NCBI GenBank assembly: GCA_045652245.1
Contig: JAZRTY010000006.1
Coordinates: 41,581 to 105,580 of the forward strand
Direction: 5' to 3'
Source of the DNA: SIG622 sp045652245
GTDB taxonomy: Bacteria; Bacillota; Clostridia; Oscillospirales; CAG-382
DNA length: 64,000 nt
A program made the translations under genes and the position numbers. The number at the start of each line of letters is the position of its first letter. Position 1 is the stretch's first letter. Below, piece after piece: positions 6,967 to 15,133 of the stretch. Below the pieces are notes generated by a model that saw only the letters and a list, made by a program, of their open reading frames with translations, was not told where the DNA came from and ran no database searches.

Positions 6967-8802
6967 TTATTCCAGTTCGGTGTTCTTATCATCTTTATTA
7001 ACGCCAAAATTCTGTTTTCTTGCGTTTATTCTGTCAAGAAACGAGCCTTTGTTTTCTGCCGCACTTTTTTCCTTTTTAAGTGCATCCACTGCCTCATAAA
7101 TTGCCTCTTTGCCATTAGAGGAAACCAGCTTTCGCTTTTCTGCCATCATAAGTATTCTGCCTGTCTGTTCAGGTGTGAAATACTCATTGAGGTAGGTCAT
7201 ATCAAATCTGTCCTCTGTAAACAAAAGCTGTAGCTTTTCATAGACATTTGCCGAAAATTCCGTCATAAAATCGCTTTTCAAGAGCTTTTCTGACAGCTCT
7301 GAAATAAATTCGGGATATAAAATCATAATCCCAAGAATTCTCTCTTCAAGCTCGACGCCCTTCGGATATTTTGAAGCCTCGGCATTTACTTTATCATTAT
7401 AGTGCTTTATTTGCTCGATACCTGTTTTGGGTGCATCCCTCATTATGCCGGCAGATTTTTTCTTTTGTCGCCGTTTTATTTCTCTCTCGCAGCTATCCTT
7501 TGAAACTCCCGTAATTTCCGAGAGTCTTGATATATAAATTTCCCTTTTATATTCGGGATATATTTCGGAAAAAAGCTCACAACACTCTCCGACTGCTTTT
7601 ATTTTCTCGTCGGAAATTTCAAGGTTATATTTTGCAAGGATTTCATTGAGCCTGTAATCTACCTGTCCGACAGAGCCCGAAAGCAATCTTCCGAAGGCTG
7701 CGCTTCCATAGCTTTTTATGTATTCATCAGGGTCTTTTGCACCGACAATTTTTATTACCTTTGCGTCAATTCCGACCTCGGATAAAAGCTTTATGGCTTT
7801 GGCTGTTGCGCTCTTTCCTGCATTGTCAGAATCGTATGCAAGATACACCGTGTTTGCATATCTTGAAACAAATCTTGCGTGCTCCTGCGTTATTGCCGTT
7901 CCCAGCGTTGCAACGGCATTTGTAAAACCTGCTTTATGCAGAGCTATTACGTCCATATAACCTTCGCACATTATAAGCTGCCCCGAAAGGTCAATACTAT
8001 TTCCCGACACGGCATCTTTTTTATTTTTATCTCCGAGTGCCGAATTTTTGGCAAAATTCATAGCAAAGAGATTTCTGCTCTTTTTGAATACCGGTGTATC
8101 CGAACTGTTGAGATATTTCGGCTTTGAGTCATCCATAACTCTGCCACCGAAAGCAACCACATTTCCCGACACGTCTATTATCGGAAACATAATTCTGTTT
8201 CTGAAAATATCGTAGTAGTTTCCTTTTTGCGACTGTGCGCACAAGAAACATTCCTTGATTTCCTCCGTTGTAAAACCCTCACCTCGCAGAAAATCAAGCA
8301 TATCGTGAAAATCATTCTTTGCAAATCCAAGTCCAAAATGCCGGACAGTTGCAACATCAATTCCTCGCTGGGCAATATATTTTCTTGCCGGTTCTGCTTC
8401 AGGTGCTTTCATAAGATTCTCGTGAAAACGGCGTGCAGCAAGCTTATTCATGAGAAGTCCACGTTCACGGCTCAGAATTTCTTTTCGTTGTCCTGTGTAG
8501 CCCTCCTCTTGTGGTACATCAATTCCTGCTCTTTGTGCAAGAAGCTCGATTGCACTTCTGTAATCGAGGTTTTCAATTTTCATTGTAAATGTAATAACAT
8601 CACCACCTGCACCACAGCCAAAACAATGGAAGTGGTCTGAAAACACCGTAAAGGACGGAGAACGTTCAGAGTGGAACGGACACAGACCACTCATATTACT
8701 GCCACTTCGCTTAAGAGTCACGTATCTTCCGACAACATCCGTGATGTTATTTCTCAATTTTAGTTCTTCAATAAATGATTTGGGGTATGCCAATTTCACC
8801 AC
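6967..8802 (-). CDS. dnaG: DNA primase
   Basis: Synthesises RNA primers at the replication fork. The N-terminal zinc finger is CPFHSERSPSFTVFSDHFHCFGCGAGGD (CHC2 type, about residues 41-68). The TOPRIM catalytic core includes LIMCEGYMDVIALH (Glu, about 277) and YLAYDSDNAGKSA (DxD, about 320). The C-terminal third is the helicase-binding domain that contacts DnaB. At about 611 aa it is normal length. The start is ambiguous: GTG 8802, GTG 8799, or TTG 8793 (giving MAYPKSFIEELK, the usual N-terminus), the last preceded by a GGTGGTGA Shine-Dalgarno-like stretch. The gene lies 27 bp after dgt and 69 bp before rpoD. Confidence 0.96.
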   Translation of the reverse strand: MVKLAYPKSFIEELKLRNNITDVVGRYVTLKRSGSNMSGLCPFHSERSPSFTVFSDHFHCFGCGAGGDVITFTMKIENLDYRSAIELLAQRAGIDVPQEEGYTGQRKEILSRERGLLMNKLAARRFHENLMKAPEAEPARKYIAQRGIDVATVRHFGLGFAKNDFHDMLDFLRGEGFTTEEIKECFLCAQSQKGNYYDIFRNRIMFPIIDVSGNVVAFGGRVMDDSKPKYLNSSDTPVFKKSRNLFAMNFAKNSALGDKNKKDAVSGNSIDLSGQLIMCEGYMDVIALHKAGFTNAVATLGTAITQEHARFVSRYANTVYLAYDSDNAGKSATAKAIKLLSEVGIDAKVIKIVGAKDPDEYIKSYGSAAFGRLLSGSVGQVDYRLNEILAKYNLEISDEKIKAVGECCELFSEIYPEYKREIYISRLSEITGVSKDSCEREIKRRQKKKSAGIMRDAPKTGIEQIKHYNDKVNAEASKYPKGVELEERILGIMILYPEFISELSEKLLKSDFMTEFSANVYEKLQLLFTEDRFDMTYLNEYFTPEQTGRILMMAEKRKLVSSNGKEAIYEAVDALKKEKSAAENKGSFLDRINARKQNFGVNKDDKNTELE

Positions 8803-8829
8803 CCTTTCCTTTGTCCTGATTTTTCTCTG

Positions 8830-9852
8830 TTATCTCTTTGCCCAAACCTTTGGAATAAACAGATTTTCATAGACCGAAACTGCATATCTGTCGGTCATTC
8901 CGGCAATATAATCACACACCACTCTTTGTACAGGCGAGTGTTCAAGATATTTCTTATATTCCTGTGGGATTTTATCTGTATTTTTTTCAAAATAGTAATA
9001 CATTGTTTCTATCATACTGCAGGCCTTTGTTTCCTCGCCTTTTGCAATGGGATTAAGGTACACATTTTCAAACATAAAATCACGAAGCTCATTTGTAGCC
9101 TTATCTATTTCATCTTCCATAAGTATCTGAGGATTGCCTGCTTTAAAAGACTTCTCGGAGGCTTCAATTATGCTTTTTACCATTGTATTGATTCGCTCTC
9201 CGTGAGTTGTACCGAGAAGATTACGAAGCTTAATCGGTATCTGTTCTTTACTGATAACGCCACCACGCACAGCATCGTCTATATCGTGATTTATATATGC
9301 AATTCTGTCGGCGTATTTTATTATTTTACCCTCAAGAGTATCTGCACTTTTGGGACCTGTATGACAGAGAATTGCATCTCTTACCTCGTATGTAAGATTC
9401 AGTCCCTGTCCGTCACGCTCAAGAATATCTACTGTTCTGAGACTCTGTTCGTTATGTCGGAAGCCTTCCTTGCAAATTGAATCCAGCACTCTTTCCCCTG
9501 CGTGACCAAAAGGTGTATGACCAAGGTCGTGACCGAGTGAAGCTGCTTCACACAGGTCTTCATTAAGTCTTAGCGCTCTTGCTATTGTCTGTGCTATTTG
9601 TGTAACTTCAAGAGTATGTGTAAGTCTTGTTCTGTAATGGTCCCCCTCAGGAGACAGAAAGCACTGCGTTTTGTGCATAAGACGACGGAAGGATTTTGAA
9701 TGAATAATTCTGTCTCTGTCCCGCCTGAAGGGGGTACGAAAATCACACTCAGTAATTTCTTTTTGCCTTCCTTTTGTATTCTCGGAAAAGGTTGCATATT
9801 CACAGAAAAATTCTTTTTCTCTTGCATACAGTATATTTTTAGAAAAGTCCAT
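8830..9852 (-). CDS. dgt: HD-domain deoxyguanosinetriphosphate triphosphohydrolase-like protein
   Basis: An HD-superfamily dNTPase that removes tripolyphosphate from dGTP or other dNTPs. The metal site is visible as R-T-R-L-T-H-T-L-E-V (first His, about 80) and SLGHDLGHTPFGHAGE (HD pair, about 108-123). The C-terminal part (YADRIAYINHDIDDAVRGG) carries the later metal-binding Asp. At about 340 aa it is the short Firmicutes form rather than the 500-residue enterobacterial Dgt. Start: ATG 9852, or TTG 9858 six bases upstream. First gene of the dgt-dnaG-rpoD transcript. Confidence 0.92.
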   Translation of the reverse strand: MDFSKNILYAREKEFFCEYATFSENTKGRQKEITECDFRTPFRRDRDRIIHSKSFRRLMHKTQCFLSPEGDHYRTRLTHTLEVTQIAQTIARALRLNEDLCEAASLGHDLGHTPFGHAGERVLDSICKEGFRHNEQSLRTVDILERDGQGLNLTYEVRDAILCHTGPKSADTLEGKIIKYADRIAYINHDIDDAVRGGVISKEQIPIKLRNLLGTTHGERINTMVKSIIEASEKSFKAGNPQILMEDEIDKATNELRDFMFENVYLNPIAKGEETKACSMIETMYYYFEKNTDKIPQEYKKYLEHSPVQRVVCDYIAGMTDRYAVSVYENLFIPKVWAKR

Positions 9853-10207
9853 ACTCAAAGCCCCGTATCCTTTCCATTTTTTACCGGTTTTAACAAAAAA
9901 ATTCTTACTTCTATAATTTAATACACAAAAAAAGCGAAAATCCCTTTTTATTTTTCAAAAAATCAGTTTATTACATTTTTTTCAAAATAATTCTTTCCCG
10001 TGCCAAATAAATATGTATTAAAACTTAACAAAGACAAAGTTTTTTAAATTTTCATTTAAAATACCTCTTTTTTATATGTTTTTTTTGAAAATAGTACAAT
10101 TTCAGTTAAAAAAACACTCAGCACACAAAAAAAGCTCTTGACAAAATCGCCTGTATATCATATAATATTGCTAAAATATTTTAAATAACTTTTTGGGAGT
10201 GTTAAAG
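9853..10207. other. AT-rich divergent intergenic region between dgt and the ACP-like gene
   Basis: About 355 bp with long A and T runs and no open frame that looks coding. It must contain the leftward promoter for dgt-dnaG-rpoD, but I could not find a convincing -35/-10 pair for it; the best AT-rich candidate is near 9915-9925. The rightward promoter at 10138-10166 is clear and is listed separately. Confidence 0.6.
10138..10166 (+). promoter_or_regulatory. Consensus sigma-A promoter upstream of the ACP-like gene
   Basis: TTGACA at 10138-10143, a 17-bp spacer, and TATAAT at 10161-10166, matching the sigma-A consensus exactly. Transcription would begin near 10173, about 35 nt before the ATG at 10208, with GGGAG as Shine-Dalgarno 8 nt upstream of that start. 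Confidence 0.85.
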
Positions 10208-10435
10208 ATGATAATTGACAGAATGAGAAAACTTATCGCAGAACAGTTCGGTGTGGATGAATTTGACATTGAGGATGACGCAAATATCATAGAAGATTTC
10301 TGTACAACCCCAATGGACAGAGTTGATATAGCTATGGCAATTGAAGACAAATTCGGTATCTCTGTTTCGGACGAGGAGCTGTCTGAGCTTGCTACTCTTT
10401 CTGAAATCGCAGATTATGTTGAAAGTAACCTTTAA
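10208..10435 (+). CDS. Acyl-carrier-protein-like protein lacking the phosphopantetheine serine
   Basis: The 75-residue acidic product aligns along its whole length with acyl carrier proteins: helix I MIIDRMRKLIAEQFGV, then DDANIIEDF, helix II MDRVDIAMAIEDKFGI, and helix III TLSEIADYVESNL. At the usual D-S-L modification site the sequence is FCTTPMDRVD, so the Ser that carries 4'-phosphopantetheine is replaced by Pro, and only two Thr lie just before it. It therefore cannot carry acyl groups in the normal way. No fatty-acid or polyketide genes are nearby. It has its own perfect promoter and precedes mnmA, which has another. The first start considered, TTG 10193, would bury the Shine-Dalgarno. 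Confidence 0.85.
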   Translation: MIIDRMRKLIAEQFGVDEFDIEDDANIIEDFCTTPMDRVDIAMAIEDKFGISVSDEELSELATLSEIADYVESNL

Positions 10436-10441
10436 TCTTAT

Positions 10442-10470
10442 TTGACAAAAGTATAAATCTGCTGTATAAT
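10442..10470 (+). promoter_or_regulatory. Consensus sigma-A promoter of mnmA
   Basis: TTGACA at 10442-10447, 17-bp spacer, TATAAT at 10465-10470. It starts 6 bp after the ACP-like stop codon. The predicted transcript start near 10477 is only about 7 nt before a small hairpin (GCTGT 10484-10488, ACAGC 10494-10498) that is followed by a run of T, so the leader begins with a terminator-like element. Confidence 0.82.
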
Positions 10471-10483
10471 AGCTATGCTGGGC

Positions 10484-10507
10484 GCTGTCCTGCACAGCTT
10501 TTTTTCT
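10484..10507 (+). terminator. Short hairpin plus T-run in the mnmA leader
   Basis: A 5-bp stem with loop CCTGC followed by seven T. It can act either as a weak terminator for the ACP-like gene or as an attenuator for transcripts from the promoter just upstream. The short stem makes it weak. Confidence 0.4.
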
Positions 10508-10540
10508 TTATTTTTGTAAATTTTGCGAAAGGAGTAAGGC

Positions 10541-11620
10541 ATGTCTGAAAACAAAATTCTTGTAGGTCTCTCAGGTGGTGTTGACAGCGCTCTTTCGGTA
10601 AAGCTTCTGAAAGAACAGGGCTACGCAGTTACAGGGCTTTATCTTGATATGCACGAGAGTGACGATGCTTTTCCCGTACTTATATCGGATGCGGCAAAGG
10701 AAAATTCCGATATAAAAAGTGCGTTTCAATGTGCGCAAAGCTACGGAATAACGCTTTACAAATTCGGTTGCAGTTCACTCTTTGACAGTATTGTAAAGGA
10801 AAACTTTGCTCTTGAGTATGCTGCCGGCAGGACACCTAACCCCTGTGTAACATGTAACAGGCTCGTAAAATTTGCGTGCCTTGAAAAGTGTGCCGATATG
10901 CTCGGATGCGAAAAAATTGCAACAGGTCATTACGCAAATGTCGGCTTTGATGAAAATAGTGGAAGATACTATATAGAAAAAGGTGCAGACAGTAAAAAAG
11001 AGCAAAGCTATATGCTCTGGAATCTTACTCAGAATCAGCTTTCAAAAATAGTTTTTCCTCTCGGAAATACTATAAAAGAGGACAATGTTTCAGAGGCTGA
11101 AAGGGACAAGCTTATTGCGGCAGAAAAAAAGGAAAGTCTTGATATCTGCTTCATAGGCGAGAACGACAATTATGCAAGCTTTATTGAAAGACGTCTCGGG
11201 AAGTTCCTCGAAGGTAACTTTATCTCCCCCGACGGAAAGATTTGTGGCAGACACAAAGGTATTATCCACTATACCGTCGGTCAGAGAAAAGGACTCGGTA
11301 TTGCTCTTGGTGAACCTGTTTTCGTTAAAAAAATCGAAAAAGAGACAGGAAACATCTATCTTGCAAGAAAAGGTGAGGAATTCACCGACACGATAGTTGT
11401 GAAAAATTTAAACTTCGTAGGAATGCCCGAAACCGAAGATTATTCGGGACATCTTCAGGTGAAAATCAGATATGCTGCATCTCCCGTAGAAGCTGAGGTC
11501 ACAATAAAGGATGACACCTGTTTTGTGAAATTCCCTTCCCCGGTAAGAGCTGCAACGCCCGGACAGTCTGCTGTATTTTATCTGGAAGACAGAGTTATGT
11601 TTGGCGGTTTTATCGAATAA
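10541..11620 (+). CDS. mnmA: tRNA-specific 2-thiouridylase MnmA
   Basis: Adds sulfur to uridine-34 of tRNA-Lys, -Glu and -Gln, using ATP and a persulfide relay. The PP-loop is LVGLSGGVDSALSVKLL at about 6-22. The two active-site cysteines are in NPCVTCNR (about 103-106) and LDICFIGEN (about 203). Other family motifs are ATGHYANV, EQSYMLWNL and HYTVGQRKGLGI, and the C-terminal beta-barrel ends VRAATPGQSAVFY. Length 359 aa is normal. RBS AAAGGAG precedes the ATG. The following gene serC has its own promoter, so mnmA is probably monocistronic. Confidence 0.96.
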   Translation: MSENKILVGLSGGVDSALSVKLLKEQGYAVTGLYLDMHESDDAFPVLISDAAKENSDIKSAFQCAQSYGITLYKFGCSSLFDSIVKENFALEYAAGRTPNPCVTCNRLVKFACLEKCADMLGCEKIATGHYANVGFDENSGRYYIEKGADSKKEQSYMLWNLTQNQLSKIVFPLGNTIKEDNVSEAERDKLIAAEKKESLDICFIGENDNYASFIERRLGKFLEGNFISPDGKICGRHKGIIHYTVGQRKGLGIALGEPVFVKKIEKETGNIYLARKGEEFTDTIVVKNLNFVGMPETEDYSGHLQVKIRYAASPVEAEVTIKDDTCFVKFPSPVRAATPGQSAVFYLEDRVMFGGFIE

Positions 11621-11867
11621 TATTCAACTTTTTATCGTTTTTGTGTACTATAAGTTGACACAGACTTTGCGCAGTATTTCATTTTTTGTTAATACATTGC
11701 GTTTTTTCGAAACTCGCTCACTTCGCGACCGAATTGTAGTTTACAATGATTTTGTATTTATGAACTTACAGTTAATTCGTCTTTGTGGAAGTTGCTATGT
11801 TTTTGCATTTTCTGCAAAGACGAATTTGTAATATTATCAAATTTTTGCCTCTTTGCTGCTTTTTGGG
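11621..11867. other. mnmA-serC intergenic region with a long inverted repeat
   Basis: An AT-rich spacer whose short open frames show no coding character. It contains a perfect 12-bp inverted repeat listed separately, plus a GC-richer patch with TCGC/GCGA palindromic pieces around 11710-11735. No riboswitch or T-box signature was recognised before serC. Confidence 0.5.
11774..11826. repeat. 12-bp perfect inverted repeat, 29-bp loop
   Basis: AATTCGTCTTTG (11774-11785) is the exact reverse complement of CAAAGACGAATT (11815-11826). The loop is T-rich. There is no clean T-run after either arm, so it is not a standard terminator. It could be a processed RNA structure or a remnant of a small palindromic insertion. 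Confidence 0.6.
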
Positions 11868-11896
11868 TTGACATTATTCTCTTGTAGGTATATAAT
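11868..11896 (+). promoter_or_regulatory. Consensus sigma-A promoter of serC-serA, with nearby dyad
   Basis: TTGACA at 11868-11873, 17-bp spacer, TATAAT at 11891-11896. A dyad GATTG...CAATC lies about 10-35 bp downstream, in the early leader, and could be an operator, but the arms are only 5 bp. The serC ATG at 11976 has GGAGG 7 nt upstream. Confidence 0.82.
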
Positions 11897-11975
11897 TTTA
11901 GTATTGATTGTCAAATAGGTGTCAATCGGAATTCTAATAAATAACAATCATAGTATATAATTTGGAGGTTTTATT

Positions 11976-13055
11976 ATGAACAGAGTTTATAACTTTTCTG
12001 CAGGTCCTTCTATGCTCCCGCTTGAGGTGCTGGAGAAAGCTGCAGCTGAAATGACAAATTACGGTGGCAGCGGAATGTCTGTAATGGAAATGAGCCACAG
12101 AACTCCCGTTTACGAAGCAATTATTCAGCAGGCTGAGGCTGATCTTCGTACTCTTATGAATATTCCGGAAAACTACAAGGTACTTTTCCTTCAGGGTGGT
12201 GCTTCAACGCAGTTTGCTTCGGTTCCGCTCAATCTTCTGAAAAACAAGAAGGCTGACTATATCGTTTCAGGTCAGTTCTCAAAAAAGGCATATAAGGAAG
12301 CTCAGAAGTACGGTGATGTTAAGTGTATAGCAAGCAGCGAAGACAAGAACTTTACTTACATTCCCGAAATCACACCCGATATGGTAAGACCCGATGCTGA
12401 TTATCTTCACGTTTGCTATAATAACACTATTTTCGGAACAAAGTTTGCGCAAGTTCCGAATTGTGGTGACACAGTTCTCGTAGCTGATATGTCCTCTTGC
12501 ATTATTTCCGAGCCTGTTGATGTTACAAAGTTTGGTGTAATCTATGCCGGTGCTCAGAAGAATATGGGTCCTGCAGGTCTTACTGTTGTAATCGTTCGTG
12601 AGGATTTACTCGGTAACGCCCGTGAGGATACACCTGTTATGCTTAACTGGAAGGAAATGGCTGACAACGATTCCATGTACAACACTCCCCCCTGCTATTC
12701 AATTTATATTGCAGGTCTTGTATTCAAATGGATACTCGGTCTTGGTGGTCTTGAAAAAATGAAGGAGCTGAATGAAAAGAAAGCTGCAGTTCTTTATGAC
12801 TTCCTCGACTCATCAAAGCTTTTCAAAGCTGTTGCTGATAAGAAGTACCGTTCTATGATGAACGTAACCTTCGTTACAGGCGATGCAGACCTTGACAAGA
12901 AATTCTGCAAGGAAGCAGAAGCTGCAGGCTTTGTAAATGTAAAGGGACACCGTTCTGTCGGTGGCATGAGAGCTTCTATTTACAATGCTATGCCGTACGA
13001 AGGTGTTGTAGCTCTTGTTGAATTTATGAAGAAGTTTGAAAAGGAAAACGCATAA
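11976..13055 (+). CDS. serC: Phosphoserine aminotransferase
   Basis: A PLP enzyme of serine biosynthesis converting 3-phosphohydroxypyruvate plus glutamate to phosphoserine. It starts MNRVYNFSAGPSMLPLEVLE, the family hallmark. MEMSHRTPVYEAI and LFLQGGASTQFASVP bind substrate and cofactor. The PLP lysine is in YAGAQKNMGPAG at about residue 196, and GHRSVGGMRASIYNAMP lies near the end. 359 aa is standard. It is followed after 81 bp by serA in the same direction, giving the first two enzymes of the phosphorylated serine pathway; serB is not in the window. Confidence 0.97.
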   Translation: MNRVYNFSAGPSMLPLEVLEKAAAEMTNYGGSGMSVMEMSHRTPVYEAIIQQAEADLRTLMNIPENYKVLFLQGGASTQFASVPLNLLKNKKADYIVSGQFSKKAYKEAQKYGDVKCIASSEDKNFTYIPEITPDMVRPDADYLHVCYNNTIFGTKFAQVPNCGDTVLVADMSSCIISEPVDVTKFGVIYAGAQKNMGPAGLTVVIVREDLLGNAREDTPVMLNWKEMADNDSMYNTPPCYSIYIAGLVFKWILGLGGLEKMKELNEKKAAVLYDFLDSSKLFKAVADKKYRSMMNVTFVTGDADLDKKFCKEAEAAGFVNVKGHRSVGGMRASIYNAMPYEGVVALVEFMKKFEKENA

Positions 13056-13070
13056 TTTCTAAAATACATT

Positions 13071-13100
13071 CGGCGTGAGAAGCCAAAAGCGTTCACGCCG
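13071..13100 (+). other. Hairpin in the serC-serA intercistronic gap
   Basis: CGGCGTGA (13071-13078) pairs with TCACGCCG (13093-13100), an 8-bp GC-rich stem without a following T-run. It is more likely an RNA processing or stability hairpin than a terminator. Confidence 0.5.
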
Positions 13101-13136
13101 ATAATTTATATTATTACTTTGAAAGGAAATCTAACA

Positions 13137-14300
13137 ATGTACAATATTCAAATGCTCAACAAAATTGCGTCTGTCGGAACAGACCTGCTTGATAAAAACA
13201 ACTATAATGTTGCTCTCGAAATTGATAATCCAGATGCTATTATGGTTCGTTCGGCATCTATGCACGAAATGGATTTTGGTGAAAACCTAAAGGCAATTGC
13301 CAGAGCCGGTGCAGGTGTCAACAATATTCCGATTGATAAATGCTCTGAACAGGGAATCGTTGTTTTCAACACTCCAGGGGCTAATGCAAATGCCGTAAAG
13401 GAACTTGCAATCTGTGCACTCCTTCTTGCTTCCCGTAAAATCGTTGATGGTATTGCATGGGCACAGAACCTCAAGGGTAACGTAGAAGACGTTGCAAAGG
13501 CTGTTGAAAAGGGCAAGAGCGAATTTGTAGGTCCTGAGCTTTACGGAAAGAAGCTTGGTGTTATCGGTCTTGGTGCTATCGGTGCTATGTTCGCAAATGC
13601 TGCTATAAGCCTTGGTATGGATGTATATGGCTGTGACCCTTATCTTACTGTTGATGCTGCATGGTCACTTTCAAGAAGCGTTAAAAAGGCTACAAACGAA
13701 GAAATCTTTGAAAACTGTGATTATATATCTATTCACGTTCCGTCAACTCCCACAACCAAAGGAATGATAAACAAGGACACAATCGCAACAATGAAGGATG
13801 GTGTCAGAATTCTAAATCTTGCAAGAGCTGACCTTGTTAACGCTGATGACATAAAGGCGGCACTTGCCGGTGGTAAGGTTGCGTCATACGTTACCGATTT
13901 TCCGACAGAAGAGGTGCTTGGCGTTCCCGGTATTGTTACTATCCCACACCTTGGAGCTTCTACTCCCGAATCAGAGGACAACTGTGCTAAAATGGCAGCT
14001 ATCCAGCTTCGTGAATTCCTTGAAACCGGTAATATTAAGAATAGTGTAAACTATCCTAACGTTAATATTCCTCATACAGGCGATTGCAGAATTTGCATTT
14101 TCAACAAAAACATTCCCGCTATGATTCAGAAGATTACAGACGTAATTGCAAGTGAAAAAATTAATATTGCAAATATGGTTAACGCATCAAAGAAGGATAA
14201 CGCATATACTCTTGTTGAAATCAATGGCGATATTTCGGATGATGCAGTAGAAAAGTTAAAGAACATTGACGGTGTTACAAGAATCAGAGTAATTAAGTAA
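13137..14300 (+). CDS. serA: D-3-phosphoglycerate dehydrogenase with C-terminal ACT domain
   Basis: Oxidises 3-phosphoglycerate with NAD+, the first step of serine synthesis. The Rossmann motif is GVIGLGAIGAMFANAA at about 140. Catalytic residues are visible: R in LNLARADLVN, E in the TDFPTEEV region and H in TIPHLGASTPESEDNCA. Residues from about 315 (RICIFNKNIPAMIQKITDVI) form an ACT domain, the usual site for serine feedback inhibition. At 387 aa it is the short form with ACT but no allosteric-substrate-binding domain. ATG 13137 is 9 nt after AAAGGA; the TTG at 13119 would include that site. Confidence 0.95.
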   Translation: MYNIQMLNKIASVGTDLLDKNNYNVALEIDNPDAIMVRSASMHEMDFGENLKAIARAGAGVNNIPIDKCSEQGIVVFNTPGANANAVKELAICALLLASRKIVDGIAWAQNLKGNVEDVAKAVEKGKSEFVGPELYGKKLGVIGLGAIGAMFANAAISLGMDVYGCDPYLTVDAAWSLSRSVKKATNEEIFENCDYISIHVPSTPTTKGMINKDTIATMKDGVRILNLARADLVNADDIKAALAGGKVASYVTDFPTEEVLGVPGIVTIPHLGASTPESEDNCAKMAAIQLREFLETGNIKNSVNYPNVNIPHTGDCRICIFNKNIPAMIQKITDVIASEKINIANMVNASKKDNAYTLVEINGDISDDAVEKLKNIDGVTRIRVIK

Positions 14301-14322
14301 AAAACAAAAGAACAATAACAGA

Positions 14323-14358
14323 GCCGATATGGAATTAATTTCATATCGGCCGTTTTTT
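14323..14358 (+). terminator. Intrinsic terminator of serC-serA
   Basis: GCCGATATG (14323-14331) pairs with CATATCGGC (14342-14350), followed by CG and six T. The T-run overlaps the stop codon end of the convergent DUF554 gene. Confidence 0.85.
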
Positions 14359-15070
14359 ATATTTTACAAATAAGTTCGTATATCACAGGAACAAATATTG
14401 CAGGCAACATATTTACGGTTTTAATTTGCCTGTCACTGCTGCTCAGAAAATTGATACCGATGCACATAACAAGTGCGTAACCTACCATACAGATATTTGA
14501 AAGAAGCTGACCTACAAGCACGTTTTCAAGCAGTGTTGCAAGCAAGGTCATACTGCCCTGATAAATGAGAACCGGAATTGCAGAGAAAAGCACACCGTAA
14601 CCGAGTGTTGCAGCAAGAACAATTGAAGTTATGCCGTCAATGATTCCTTTTGTAATAAGGGTAGAGCTATCACCAAAAAGTCCGTCATTTATTGAGCCTA
14701 CTATTGCCATAGCACCGATACAATATATCAGAGTAGATGTAATGAACCCTTGCGCAAAATTTGACATTTTAAATTTATTTTCAATTGCTCGGCAACCTCT
14801 GTCGAGTCTTATATCAAGCTTGAACAACTCTCCTATAAATGTACCGATCGCAAGACTTACGACAAGTACAATCTCTCCCGAACTTTCAATTTTTCCGGCA
14901 GGGTTGCTTTTCAGCATTGTTGACAGTATTCCACACATTCCTACCACAAGCACTGCAACGCCTGTTGCTTTATGTATTGAGCTTTCCATTTCTTCACTTA
15001 CTGCTTTTTTAAAGATAAGTCCGATTATTCCTCCGACTATAATAAGTGCACAATTTATCAGTGTTCCCAT
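14357..15070 (-). CDS. DUF554 family integral membrane protein
   Basis: The 237-residue product starts MGTLINCALIIVGGIIGLIF, the typical DUF554 (YdfK/YqgA) N-terminus, and has about seven hydrophobic segments with conserved small-residue stretches (GIDGITSIVLAATLGYGVLFSAIPVLIYQG). The family is described as a possible transporter, but no substrate is established. ATG 15070 follows GGAG by 5 nt; the longer frame from 15121 adds 17 residues without a good RBS. It converges on serA. Confidence 0.85.
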   Translation of the reverse strand: MGTLINCALIIVGGIIGLIFKKAVSEEMESSIHKATGVAVLVVGMCGILSTMLKSNPAGKIESSGEIVLVVSLAIGTFIGELFKLDIRLDRGCRAIENKFKMSNFAQGFITSTLIYCIGAMAIVGSINDGLFGDSSTLITKGIIDGITSIVLAATLGYGVLFSAIPVLIYQGSMTLLATLLENVLVGQLLSNICMVGYALVMCIGINFLSSSDRQIKTVNMLPAIFVPVIYELICKI

Positions 15071-15133
15071 AAATTCTCCAATCTTATCGACAAGCGATAA
15101 CGCAAATAGTTTATATAACAAAATTAAAGTATT

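Noticed and set aside
8178..8375. Minus-strand 65-codon frame inside dnaG in another frame
   Set aside because: Out-of-frame overlap with the primase, no RBS and no conservation expected.
11841..11975. T-box or riboswitch before serC
   Set aside because: No T-box sequence, specifier stem or known aptamer core; only a consensus promoter and a weak dyad are present.
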